A stretch of DNA of 64,000 bases from Parabacteroides faecis (GTDB taxonomy: Bacteria; Bacteroidota; Bacteroidia; Bacteroidales; Tannerellaceae). Of this stretch, positions 16,662 to 25,439 are shown piece after piece. Under the pieces are notes generated by a model that was not told the origin of the DNA, did not search any database, and was given only the letters and a program-made list of their open reading frames with translations. The translations under genes were made by a program, and so were the position numbers. The stretch is from NCBI RefSeq assembly GCF_014647375.1, contig NZ_BMPB01000003.1, positions 310,001 through 374,000 on the forward strand, in the 5' to 3' direction. Numbering within the stretch: position 1 is the first letter of the stretch; every line of letters begins with the position of its first letter.

Positions 16662-17426
16662 ATGCTAATCATCCTCACGTCGGCAAAAACAATGACCGGC
16701 ACCTCTAAAATAAAGGCCCCCGCAGGGACAATGCCCCGTTTTGCACAGGAAGCAAAAGAAATAGCCTTGAATATGGCACAGTTCTCGTCGGATGAGCTGA
16801 AAAAGATATTGAAATTAAATCCTAAGCTGGCACTGGAAAATTACAACCGGTTTCAGGAGTTCCATACGGAAGAAGTACATCCCCTGCAAGCATTGCTGGC
16901 ATATACCGGAGTTGTCTTCAAAAATATCAACCCGAAGGACTTTTCGGAAGATGATTTCCTGTATGCCAACGAGCATCTGCGGATCGCATCTATCTGCTAC
17001 GGACTGCTGCGCCCGCTCGACCTGATCAAACCTTACCGGATGGAATATGAAGTGAAACTACCGGAACTGGGTGAAGGGAATATGTATAATTACTGGCGTC
17101 CACGTCAGACCGAGTTACTAATCGATGAAGTGAAAAAGAACGGCAATATCCTGATGAACCTTGCCAGCCAGGAAATCCAGGGAGCATACAACTGGAAAGA
17201 GGTGGAGAAAGCCGTCCGCATCATCACGCCGGAGTTCAAGGTATGGAAAAACGGAAAAATACAGACCATCGTGATCTATACGAAAATGGCACGCGGACAA
17301 ATGACCCGGTACATTCTGAAAAACCGGATCACCGACCCCGAAGCTCTCAAAGATTTCTCCTGGGAAGGTTTTACCTACAATGAAAGTTTGTCAGATGGAG
17401 ACAACTGGGTTTTCCTGCAAAGCTAA
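16662..17426 (+). CDS. yaaA: Peroxide stress protein YaaA (UPF0246)
   Basis: A 254-residue protein of normal YaaA length. The family start MLIILTSAKTM is followed by PRFAQEAKEIALNMAQFSSDELKKILKLN. Further conserved stretches are NYNRFQEF, ALLAYTGVVFKNI, LRIASICYGLLRPLDLIKPYRMEYEVKL, NLASQEIQGAY and TYNESLSDGDNWVFLQ. In E. coli YaaA lowers free iron during peroxide stress and binds DNA; the fold is cytoplasmic with a helix-hairpin-helix. It lies 16 bp after the small lipoprotein gene and is followed by a propeller-protein gene on the same strand. Confidence 0.95.
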   Translation: MLIILTSAKTMTGTSKIKAPAGTMPRFAQEAKEIALNMAQFSSDELKKILKLNPKLALENYNRFQEFHTEEVHPLQALLAYTGVVFKNINPKDFSEDDFLYANEHLRIASICYGLLRPLDLIKPYRMEYEVKLPELGEGNMYNYWRPRQTELLIDEVKKNGNILMNLASQEIQGAYNWKEVEKAVRIITPEFKVWKNGKIQTIVIYTKMARGQMTRYILKNRITDPEALKDFSWEGFTYNESLSDGDNWVFLQS

Positions 17427-17521
17427 AGGGGATTATATATTATTATCTTCAGTACAAAAGAAATCGACCTTCCACTCAATAATCGAAAGATAAAAACGTT
17501 ATATTTACGTTCCTCTTTTAA

Positions 17522-18580
17522 ATGAATTATGAAATGAAAAAGACCTGTTTACTGTTGCTTTTGCTCGTTAGTATAATCTATATAAATGAAGGTTACCGGA
17601 TTATTAGCGAAGGTATGTTGGTGAAGAGTACCGACAAAGGTTCCCTGTCGGATATTGCCGAGGAGGTGATAGCTGTTCCCCTAGAAACGAAATCGGACTG
17701 CCGGTTGAAATATGCCACACAGATCAAACGCGACAGGAATGAACTGTTCCTGGTAAGCGACGGCCAGCTTTACCATTTCGACTGCTCCGGCAAATTCATC
17801 AACCGCATCACCAGCAACCAGCATTTTCCTGTTGCCGACTATGTCATCGACCCGCTCGAAAAACAACTGATTGTTATGGATAACAAGGAAAACGTCTATT
17901 ATTATGATTACGACGGGGCGTTACTGGAAAGGAAAAGCCTTGCCGGTATCAACCCGCTGAAAGCCCCTACCCGCCTGATGTATTACGACCGCCATATCTG
18001 GATAACAGCACAGGCATTGTCGCCTTCCAAAGAAGATGCCAATAAACAGTGCATGGACCAATGGCTCTATAAATTCGACACGACACTCAACCTGCAGGAT
18101 GCCCGTAAACTGACGGCTGCCGACCTGGGACGTTTCTATCTCGGTGCCTGTTTCTCCACGGAGTTGTCCGTTGCCGACGGAAATGTGTATGCCTATTCGC
18201 CCTCCACGCAGCCGGACGAACTACTCGCCGACACGCTTTACCTGATCAGCCGGAACCAACTGAATATCCATGACGAATATTCCTCGATCCTGCCTCTGTG
18301 TATAGCCGGACGTTACCTGGTTTCCACCTATTCGAATGCTGCCGACGAGGAACAGAATTACACGTTCTGTTATGACCGCCGCGAAGAATATGCTTATAAT
18401 GTAACAGGAGGTTTTGAAGATAATTTCTATCATACGGGAAGAGTTCCCGACTTGCAGGCATTGGATGTTTACAACAGTTCTTTCTGTTACTGCCGTTCGG
18501 GGGAGGAAGTGAAAAATGCTTTTCCGGACCGTACAGAAGAGGATAACCCCGTTCTGTTCATTGTCCGGATGAAAGCATAA
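17522..18580 (+). CDS. 6-bladed beta-propeller protein (DUF4934/DUF5128-like)
   Basis: A 352-residue protein with an N-terminal hydrophobic segment (MKKTCLLLLLLVSIIYINEG, from an inner ATG at 17534), probably an export signal. The rest consists of repeated four-strand blades with the typical motifs: IAEEVIAVPLETKSDCRLKY, NELFLVSDGQLYHFDCSGKFI, EKQLIVMDNKENVYYYDYDGALL. This is the Bacteroidetes 6-bladed propeller family, NHL-like proteins of the periplasm or outer surface, usually of unknown function and often encoded near TonB or SusCD genes. Here no such neighbour is present. It follows yaaA by 95 bp and probably has its own promoter. Confidence 0.78.
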   Translation: MNYEMKKTCLLLLLLVSIIYINEGYRIISEGMLVKSTDKGSLSDIAEEVIAVPLETKSDCRLKYATQIKRDRNELFLVSDGQLYHFDCSGKFINRITSNQHFPVADYVIDPLEKQLIVMDNKENVYYYDYDGALLERKSLAGINPLKAPTRLMYYDRHIWITAQALSPSKEDANKQCMDQWLYKFDTTLNLQDARKLTAADLGRFYLGACFSTELSVADGNVYAYSPSTQPDELLADTLYLISRNQLNIHDEYSSILPLCIAGRYLVSTYSNAADEEQNYTFCYDRREEYAYNVTGGFEDNFYHTGRVPDLQALDVYNSSFCYCRSGEEVKNAFPDRTEEDNPVLFIVRMKA

Positions 18581-18599
18581 AAGAATAACAACTTTTTAA

Positions 18600-19340
18600 T
18601 TAGAACAATCTGCCGCAGAAGCGAACTTTCATGACCGGATAAACAGTCAGCTTATCCATGATCTTCGAGAAGCTGTCGTCGCTATCGGTCAATGCGCTGC
18701 CCAGATCACCGGAACTTGTGTAAAGTTTAGGTGAGCCATGGAACTGTACACCCAATTCAAACTGCACGCCGATACGTTTCTTAGGCACTGCACGTCCGAA
18801 TCCCAGACCGATATAAGGACGGAATCCCGATACTTTAAGGCCGCCTGACACATTACCGTTCTTATCGACTGCGATCGTCTGGTCGCCGATAACGATATTT
18901 GCATCACCGCCATTCTGTATGTATTCAGCCAGTTCATCACTGTGCCCGTCGATTTTTATCATCTCCTTACCACCGAAATAAGCACCGGCAGTCACAAAGA
19001 AAGAAGAGCTCAGGAACGGATAATAATTGACCAGCAATTCGCCGGAAGCACGTTTCGTAGTACCTCTCAGGTCAAGGGTAGATGTTTTTTCACCCAGTTC
19101 CGGATCCGACAGGTTCACATCCGCATCTGTATTAATATGAATACCCGGCATGAAAGAAACACCACCGCGAATAGCAAAATGAGGTGTAACAGGAGTTGCC
19201 ACATCAACACCGATACCTGTCGTACCAGCACTTACACCTACTGAAAGAGAGTTGAAAATTCCCAGTTCCTTCTGAGCGGAAACCTGGTTACACAATACGC
19301 TCAGGCATACGAATGCCCAAAGAAAAATTACCTTTTTCAT
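18600..19340 (-). CDS. Outer membrane beta-barrel protein
   Basis: I place the start at ATG 19340 (246 residues), because MKKVIFLWAFVCLSVLCNQVSA is a clean signal peptide; the longer frame upstream is AT-rich and unlike coding sequence. The mature part alternates hydrophobic and polar residues and is Gly-rich (SVGVSAGTTGIGVDVATPVT, AIRGGVSFMPGI, LVNYYPFLSSSFFVTAGAYF, RPYIGLGFGRAVP, QFELGVQFHG), and it ends VMKVRFCGRLF, as barrels do. It resembles OmpW/porin-like small barrels of 8 strands. No ligand can be inferred. It is convergent with the propeller gene (19 bp apart), and the yebC terminator lies upstream. Confidence 0.75.
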   Translation of the reverse strand: MKKVIFLWAFVCLSVLCNQVSAQKELGIFNSLSVGVSAGTTGIGVDVATPVTPHFAIRGGVSFMPGIHINTDADVNLSDPELGEKTSTLDLRGTTKRASGELLVNYYPFLSSSFFVTAGAYFGGKEMIKIDGHSDELAEYIQNGGDANIVIGDQTIAVDKNGNVSGGLKVSGFRPYIGLGFGRAVPKKRIGVQFELGVQFHGSPKLYTSSGDLGSALTDSDDSFSKIMDKLTVYPVMKVRFCGRLF

Positions 19341-19482
19341 ACTGATAGAGTTTAATAAAAATACTAGTTCAGAGTCTAATGAAAAAATATATATAAGTTC
19401 GGCGCGAAAGTACAAAAAAAGTAAATGATATGAAAAAAAGTATGTGTAAAAACGATCCGGGGAGGTATAATACATAAAAAAA

Positions 19483-19536
19483 GCAGAGTTTCGCAGACTA
19501 TTCAATTAATAATTAAATAATACTGCGAAACTCTGC
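19483..19536 (-). terminator. Terminator of the pheT-yebC operon
   Basis: Perfect 14-bp arms (GCAGAGTTTCGCAG and CTGCGAAACTCTGC) enclose a 26-nt AT-rich loop. A T-run follows on the minus strand (TTTTTTTATG). It lies 65 bp after the yebC stop. Confidence 0.85.
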
Positions 19537-19600
19537 ATATGTTATGCGCCCTCTGCATCTCCGGATACAGACGATGGCGACTCACCTTTCGGGGGTAGAA

Positions 19601-20335
19601 TTATTCTTCGTCTTCGCTATCGTCTTCCTTGATATTGTGGAAAACGTTCTGTACGTCGTCGTCTTCTTCCAGCTTCTCGATCAGCTTGTCCAAAGCTTCA
19701 CGCTGCTCAGGCGTTACTTCTTTCAAGTCGTTCGGGATACGGACAAACTCGCTGCTTGTGATCTCAAAACCGTTCTCTTCCAGATATTTCTGGATAGCCG
19801 AGTTCTGTGCAAATTCACCGTAGATAATTACTTCTTCTTCGTCCTCATCCACTTCATCCACACCATAGTCGATCAGTTCGAGTTCCAGGTCTTCCAGCGA
19901 AATACCTTCCTTCTTGGCAATATGGAATACACACTTATGGTCGAACAGGAATTCAAGGCTACCGCTTGTACCCAGCGAACCACCGTGTTTGTTGAAGTAG
20001 CTGCGCACATTAGCAACCGTACGGGTTGTATTGTCTGTCGCTGTTTCCACAAAGATAGCGATACCATACGGGCCGTATCCTTCATAGTTCATTTCCTTAT
20101 AACCAGTGAAGTCTTTTTCTACAGCACGCTTAATGGCACGTTCTACATTGTCCTTCGGCATGTTCTCCTTCTTGGCGTTTTGCATCAAAGCGCGCAAGTG
20201 GGGATTGTTTTCCGGATCAGGACCGCCCGCTTTCGCCGCAATAGTGATTTCCTTACCCAGTTTCGTGAATACGCGGGCCATATTACCCCAACGTTTAAAT
20301 TTTCTTGCTTTACGGAACTCAAACGCTCTTCCCAT
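19601..20335 (-). CDS. yebC: YebC/PmpR family regulatory protein
   Basis: A 244-residue protein of typical length. The conserved start MGRAFEFRKARKFKRWGNMA and the block FTKLGKEITIAAKAGGPDPENN then LRALMQNAKKENMPKDNVERAIKRA define the family, with GYGPYGIAIFVETATDNTTRT in the second domain. The acidic tail is typical. Members act as transcription regulators or, as more recent work indicates, ease ribosome stalling at proline stretches. It is 35 bp downstream of pheT on the same strand and probably shares its promoter; a strong terminator follows. Confidence 0.95.
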   Translation of the reverse strand: MGRAFEFRKARKFKRWGNMARVFTKLGKEITIAAKAGGPDPENNPHLRALMQNAKKENMPKDNVERAIKRAVEKDFTGYKEMNYEGYGPYGIAIFVETATDNTTRTVANVRSYFNKHGGSLGTSGSLEFLFDHKCVFHIAKKEGISLEDLELELIDYGVDEVDEDEEEVIIYGEFAQNSAIQKYLEENGFEITSSEFVRIPNDLKEVTPEQREALDKLIEKLEEDDDVQNVFHNIKEDDSEDEE

Positions 20336-20370
20336 ATTATATGAATGTTTTTATTGTTATAAATGAATCA

Positions 20371-22833
20371 TTATCTCAATGATGCGCCCAGTTTGTCTTC
20401 CAGATTCTTCCGGATCTTCTGCATGATCGCATCGATTTGTTTGTCGTTCAATGTCTTTGTCTCATCCTGCAAGTAGAAACTTACGGCATACGATTTCTTT
20501 CCTGCCGGCAGGTTCTTGCCTTCGTAAACGTCGAACAGGGAGATATCCTTCAGAAGCTTGCGTTCGCTGTCGCGGGCAATCTTCTCGATTTCGGCAAATT
20601 GTACCGATTTGTCAAGCAACAACGCCAGGTCACGTTTTACTGCCGGGAACTTAGATATCTCAGAGAAAGTAACCTTGCTCTTCTTCGTTTCTTTCATCAG
20701 CAGTGTCCAGGATAATTCGGCAAAATATACGTCAAAGTCGATATCCATAGACTTGCATATCTTACGGCTGACGATACCGAAAGTACCCAACTCACGTCCT
20801 GAACCGGTCGTGATGCTGATACCTGACGAATAGATATCGTTGCTCAGGTTTCCGAAGATCACTTTCTTTCTGTCGACACCCAGGCGTGCCAGGATATTTT
20901 CAACGTAAGCCTTCAGTTCGTATACGCTGGATTTCTCGTCGGCATGTGCCCAACTGTTCTCTACACGGTTACCGCAAACCCATAATCCCAGGCGATAGTC
21001 TTCCGAGAATTCAGCTAAAGTTGCGTCTTCGCGTTTCTTTTCAACATTATAATCGTAGCAGTTTCCGAATTCGAAGAAACGGATATTGCCGTTCTTACGT
21101 TTCGCATTGTGCTCGATGCTTTCCAGACCACCGAACAACAACGTCTGACGCATACCGTTCAGGTCTGCACTTAACGGGTTCATCAGCATGACGCAATGAG
21201 AAACCGGATAAGTAGTCAGTTCATCGTAATAAGCGGAACGAGTCAGCGAATTATTCATGATTTCATTGAAACCCGAACCGCAGAGCTGTTCTGATATCAG
21301 GTTCTGCAACTGGTAACCACGGTCAGTAGCAGTCTTGTAGCTCAAGTTCGATTTTACATTCTCACTGAACTCTATATTATTATATCCGTAGATACGAAGG
21401 ATATCTTCTATCACATCGACATCACGCTGTACGTCGATACGGTAAACCGGAACATGGATAGTCAGACCTTCTTCAGTCTCTGAAACGATTTCCATTTCCA
21501 GGCTTTCCAGAATACTTTTAACCGTTTCCACCGGAATATCCTTACCGATCAGGGCATTGATCTTGTTATAAGTCAGTTCTACCGTATAAGGCAGCATCGG
21601 ACTCGGATAAACATCCTGGATAGCACCGGTAATCTTACCGCCGGCTACTTCCTGGATCAACAGAGCGGCACGCTTCAATACATAAATGGTATTGTTTGCA
21701 TCCAGACCACGTTCGAAACGGAAAGAAGCATCGGTATTCAAACCGAAACGACGAGCCGTCTTACGGATCCATGTCGGATGGAAACAAGCCGATTCCAGGA
21801 ACACATCCGTAGTCTGTTCCGTCACACCTGAATCCAGGCCACCGAACACACCACCGATACACATCGCGTCTTCCGTGTTACAGATCATCAGATCATGATC
21901 GGTCAACGTACGTTCAACACCGTCCAGGGTAACGAACTTCGTTCCTTCCGGCTGTGTTTTCACGATTACTTTGTTTCCTTTTACTTTACCAGCATCGAAC
22001 GAGTGCAGAGGCTGCCCCATTTCATGCAATACAAAGTTAGTCACGTCCACTACATTATTAATAGGACGCAGACCGATTATAGTCAAACGGTTTTTCAACC
22101 ATTCCGGACTTTCTTTTACCGTTACGCCTTTGATCGTCACACCGGAGTAACGCGGACAGGCTTCCGTATTTTCAACGATCACTTCGATAGCCGGAGTTTC
22201 ATCGTCGATCTTGAAAGCGTCTACCGACGGGCGTTTCAGTTCTGTCGGCTTACCGTTCTGTTTCAGGTAAGCGGCCAAGTCGCGGGCTACACCGAAATGA
22301 GAAGTTCCGTCCACACGGTTCGGAGTGATATCCACTTCCAGCACGTAGTCGCTCTTTACATTATAATACTCCTTGGCCGGAGTTCCTACAACTGCATCAG
22401 CTGGCAATACGATAATACCGGCATGGTCTGTCCCGATACCGATCTCGTCTTCCGCACAGATCATTCCGTTAGACTCGACGCCGCGGATCTTCGACCGTTT
22501 GATCGTAAAGACTTCGTCACCGTCATAGAGTTTCGTACCGTTCACAGCGACAACCACTTTCTGGCCTGCTGCGACATTAGGTGCGCCACAAACGATCTGC
22601 AAAGGTTCTTCACCGCCTACATTTACTGTAGTAATATGCAGGTGATCTGAATTCGGGTGTTCCACACAGGTCAGGACTTCACCGATAACCAGTCCTTCCA
22701 GGCCACCTTTGATAGTTTGAACTTCTTCTACTCCCCCGGTTTCCAAACCGATAGAGGTTAGTGCTGCTGATACTTCTTCGGGCTGCAAGTCGAAATCAAG
22801 ATACTCTTTCAGCCAGTTGTAAGATATATTCAT
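20371..22833 (-). CDS. pheT: Phenylalanine--tRNA ligase beta subunit
   Basis: An 820-residue protein of usual length. It forms the alpha2-beta2 enzyme that charges tRNA-Phe and edits Tyr-tRNA-Phe. Domains in order: tRNA-binding OB fold (about 42-155; VIGEVLTCVEHPNSDHLHIT), B3/B4 editing core (about 215-380), B5 (about 405-480), catalytic-like core, and the C-terminal FDX-ACB anticodon-binding domain (from about 725; FSEISKFPAVKRDLALLLD). The alpha subunit gene is not adjacent. yebC follows 35 bp downstream. A good promoter (22902-22933) lies 69-100 bp upstream. I see no T-box leader. Confidence 0.97.
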   Translation of the reverse strand: MNISYNWLKEYLDFDLQPEEVSAALTSIGLETGGVEEVQTIKGGLEGLVIGEVLTCVEHPNSDHLHITTVNVGGEEPLQIVCGAPNVAAGQKVVVAVNGTKLYDGDEVFTIKRSKIRGVESNGMICAEDEIGIGTDHAGIIVLPADAVVGTPAKEYYNVKSDYVLEVDITPNRVDGTSHFGVARDLAAYLKQNGKPTELKRPSVDAFKIDDETPAIEVIVENTEACPRYSGVTIKGVTVKESPEWLKNRLTIIGLRPINNVVDVTNFVLHEMGQPLHSFDAGKVKGNKVIVKTQPEGTKFVTLDGVERTLTDHDLMICNTEDAMCIGGVFGGLDSGVTEQTTDVFLESACFHPTWIRKTARRFGLNTDASFRFERGLDANNTIYVLKRAALLIQEVAGGKITGAIQDVYPSPMLPYTVELTYNKINALIGKDIPVETVKSILESLEMEIVSETEEGLTIHVPVYRIDVQRDVDVIEDILRIYGYNNIEFSENVKSNLSYKTATDRGYQLQNLISEQLCGSGFNEIMNNSLTRSAYYDELTTYPVSHCVMLMNPLSADLNGMRQTLLFGGLESIEHNAKRKNGNIRFFEFGNCYDYNVEKKREDATLAEFSEDYRLGLWVCGNRVENSWAHADEKSSVYELKAYVENILARLGVDRKKVIFGNLSNDIYSSGISITTGSGRELGTFGIVSRKICKSMDIDFDVYFAELSWTLLMKETKKSKVTFSEISKFPAVKRDLALLLDKSVQFAEIEKIARDSERKLLKDISLFDVYEGKNLPAGKKSYAVSFYLQDETKTLNDKQIDAIMQKIRKNLEDKLGASLR

Positions 22834-22901
22834 TGTTCTAAAATTTATTCAATCACGCTACTTTGCATCTGCGGTTTTTCCGCTAACGCCAATTTGACTG
22901 G

Positions 22902-22933
22902 CAAAAGTACAAATAATAGAACTATTATTCAAA
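22902..22933 (-). promoter_or_regulatory. Promoter of pheT-yebC
   Basis: On the minus strand TTTG (22933-22930) and TACTTTTG (22909-22902) are 20 bp apart, a perfect match to the phylum consensus. The leader would be about 60 nt and contains two small hairpins (GCGGAAAAACCGC, and GCCA...TGGC overlapping the box). Confidence 0.75.
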
Positions 22934-23144
22934 ACGTGCACAGACTTTATTCTTGCATTGTTTTAAAAAACTTATAAATCAACGGTTATTCCTGACAATT
23001 CATTCCAAATTTCTTTGCCTAATAAAAAAATCAATCTAACTTAGATGCGTATTTTCAACCGATGAGATTAGCGAGGGTACTAACAAGACGATTGGAAAAC
23101 CTAAGTAAATGATTTAAAACACTAGCATTCATCATAATAACTAT
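22934..23144. other. Remainder of the 311-bp divergent region before the sensor kinase
   Basis: AT-rich sequence between the pheT promoter and the sensor-kinase ATG at 23145. No small gene is visible. I found no convincing -33/-7 pair for the kinase gene. Confidence 0.5.
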
Positions 23145-25439
23145 ATGTCTGGCAAATCTTCATTGGTACAATCGATCTTCCTTCCGCTGTTATATCTCCT
23201 GCTTTTCAGCTCCTGTTCTCATGCTGCAAAGAAAAAACATATATTGATCATTCAATCTTACGAATCCAATTTCCCCGCTTATAAGGAAATGAAAAAAATT
23301 CTGGCAAAGCAGTTACAAGAAAAAGATATTCAGGCAGAAATTTATTCCTATTACCTGGACTGTGAACAGAACCTGGAGAAAAAGCAAAAAATAAATCTTT
23401 TCGAGAAACTGAACGAACTGTGTTCCTGGGAACCGGATATTATCCTGACGTTCGACGATCAGGCATTGAACATTCTACTGACCTGCGATCATCCGTGTAT
23501 TACAACAATCCCGGTCGTTTTCACCGGAGTCAATTATCCCAATACATCCTTTCTTCAGAAATACCCTAATATCACCGGATTCCACGATAAGCCGGATTAT
23601 AAAACGAATATAAAACTGATCGAACAGCTGATCGGAAAATGTATCGTAGTCAGGGTTACCGATGGGGAGTACATCGACCAAATGATCCTGGAAGATATGA
23701 ACGAGCAGATCAAAGATATCTGTAAGATGAATGACCTTTACTCGCCCGACAGGATACGCATCTCCGGAAAGAACGGTATTTCCCTGAACGGGGAAAAGAA
23801 AATAGAGCCGGATATTATGTATGTAAGTACAATCAACGGTAAATCGACCCGATCATTGATAAAAGGGCTGGGCGAAAACTACTACAATAAAGCCTATCTC
23901 GCCACCAAAAGAGATTATCTGACTCTTTCCCTGGGCCGTTTCAGTTCATTTCCCGGCTTTTCCGTTATTTATGAAATGATCGGAAGTAACAACGGAGTGG
24001 CCGGCGGCTTCGTCACCCCTCTCGAGGGATTAACGATCCTGGCTGCCAACCGTATTGCGGATATACTGAAAGGCGTCCCGACAAGTAATTTCTCACAAAT
24101 TACAGAAACGAGTAAAGCGTACGTATTCGATTACAAGGTATTGGAACAATGGGGCATCAGCAGAAGCAAATTACCTGCAGGTTCTTTGTTCGTGAACATG
24201 CCTTTTTATATACAGTATAAGATATATTTCATATTCTTGCTTATTCTGGTCGGGATCTCCCTCATCATTATTATCACTTATCAGCGTATACTTTACAAAA
24301 GAGAGAACATCCGGAAAAAAGAGATACAGGAAAACCTGAGACAGGAAAAAGAGTTCCTATCATTTGCCCTGGAAAGCGGTAACATTTTTACTTTCCGTTA
24401 CAAGAACGGTACCTTCCTGTTCGACAAGGAATTCTACCATTATCTGAATATACCGGAAGAGCCGATCAGTGCAGACCGTTTCCAGAAAGCGATCCATCCC
24501 AGCGAACAAGCGGACTTTCTGCTAAACCGTTACAAACTGGATCATGGCTTCGCCTCCCGGCAAATCACTAAAAGACGCTACAACTTTAACCAAAAGGGAT
24601 ATCTTTGGTGGGAGTTCCGTTATGCACAAAACATAAATATCTCGAACGGAGAAACCGAGATCGAAGTAAACGGGCTTTGCCTGAATATACAACATACAAA
24701 AGACACGGAGGATGAGCTGATCAATGCCCGCAGGAAAGCGGAAGAGTCGGATCAAATGAAGTCTGTTTTTTTGGCAAACATGAGCCATGAGATACGTACG
24801 CCGTTAAATGCGATCGTCGGCTTCTCCCAGTTGATAGCTTCCGAAGACATGGAACTGGAGGAAGAGGAGAGATTGGAATTTATAGGTCTGATCAATAAAA
24901 ACAGCGATCAGCTACTAAAACTTATCAATGATATTCTGGATCTGTCCCGCATAGAATCCGGGCATATTTCATTCGCTTACGAAATGTGCAATATGAATGA
25001 ATTGATGGATGATGTATACAATACGCACCGATTACTGATGCCTCAAGGGGTAGAGTTGCGGAAAAAAGTACCGGAAACACCCGCTATCATCAACACCGAC
25101 CGCATCCGCTTAACACAGGTTCTTACGAACTTCATCAACAATGCGACTAAATTCACGACGCAGGGATATATCGAGATCAAGTATGAATACAGTTCCGACA
25201 ACCGGTTTATCCTGCTGTCTGTCAGGGATACGGGAAAAGGAATCCCTACGGATAAGATACAACAGGTATTCGAACGTTTCCAGAAACTGGATGAGTTTGC
25301 CAAAGGCACCGGTCTGGGACTGGCTATCAGTCAAAGTATTATCAAGACATTCAAAGGAACGATACAGCTGGAGTCAGAAGAAGGAAAAGGCAGCAAGTTC
25401 ACTGTATCGCTACCTTATGAACCCGCATCACTCAGTTAA
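23145..25439 (+). CDS. Membrane sensor histidine kinase with ABC-substrate-binding-like sensor
   Basis: A 764-residue protein. A signal peptide (about 1-28; a possible lipobox LFSSC is unlikely to be used in a kinase) is followed by a periplasmic domain (about 30-350). It begins KKKHILIIQSYESNFPAYKEM and has VVFTGVNYPN, resembling the ABC-transporter substrate-binding fold of the TM1086/DUF534 type. One transmembrane segment lies near 358-378 (IYFIFLLILVGISLIIIITY), then a coiled linker and a PAS-like domain (about 400-515). HisKA follows (FLANMSHEIRTPLNAIVGFS, His at about 550) and HATPase (NNATK, DTGKGIP, GTGLGLAI). No receiver or DNA-binding domain is attached and no response regulator is adjacent. 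Its 3' end overlaps nrfA by 12 bp. Confidence 0.88.
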   Translation: MSGKSSLVQSIFLPLLYLLLFSSCSHAAKKKHILIIQSYESNFPAYKEMKKILAKQLQEKDIQAEIYSYYLDCEQNLEKKQKINLFEKLNELCSWEPDIILTFDDQALNILLTCDHPCITTIPVVFTGVNYPNTSFLQKYPNITGFHDKPDYKTNIKLIEQLIGKCIVVRVTDGEYIDQMILEDMNEQIKDICKMNDLYSPDRIRISGKNGISLNGEKKIEPDIMYVSTINGKSTRSLIKGLGENYYNKAYLATKRDYLTLSLGRFSSFPGFSVIYEMIGSNNGVAGGFVTPLEGLTILAANRIADILKGVPTSNFSQITETSKAYVFDYKVLEQWGISRSKLPAGSLFVNMPFYIQYKIYFIFLLILVGISLIIIITYQRILYKRENIRKKEIQENLRQEKEFLSFALESGNIFTFRYKNGTFLFDKEFYHYLNIPEEPISADRFQKAIHPSEQADFLLNRYKLDHGFASRQITKRRYNFNQKGYLWWEFRYAQNINISNGETEIEVNGLCLNIQHTKDTEDELINARRKAEESDQMKSVFLANMSHEIRTPLNAIVGFSQLIASEDMELEEEERLEFIGLINKNSDQLLKLINDILDLSRIESGHISFAYEMCNMNELMDDVYNTHRLLMPQGVELRKKVPETPAIINTDRIRLTQVLTNFINNATKFTTQGYIEIKYEYSSDNRFILLSVRDTGKGIPTDKIQQVFERFQKLDEFAKGTGLGLAISQSIIKTFKGTIQLESEEGKGSKFTVSLPYEPASLS

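Noticed and set aside
19544-20344. Plus-strand open frame of 266 residues over yebC
   Set aside because: Shadow of yebC, caused by codon bias; no recognisable protein features.
21895-22650. Plus-strand open frame of 251 residues over pheT
   Set aside because: Shadow of pheT, which is certain.
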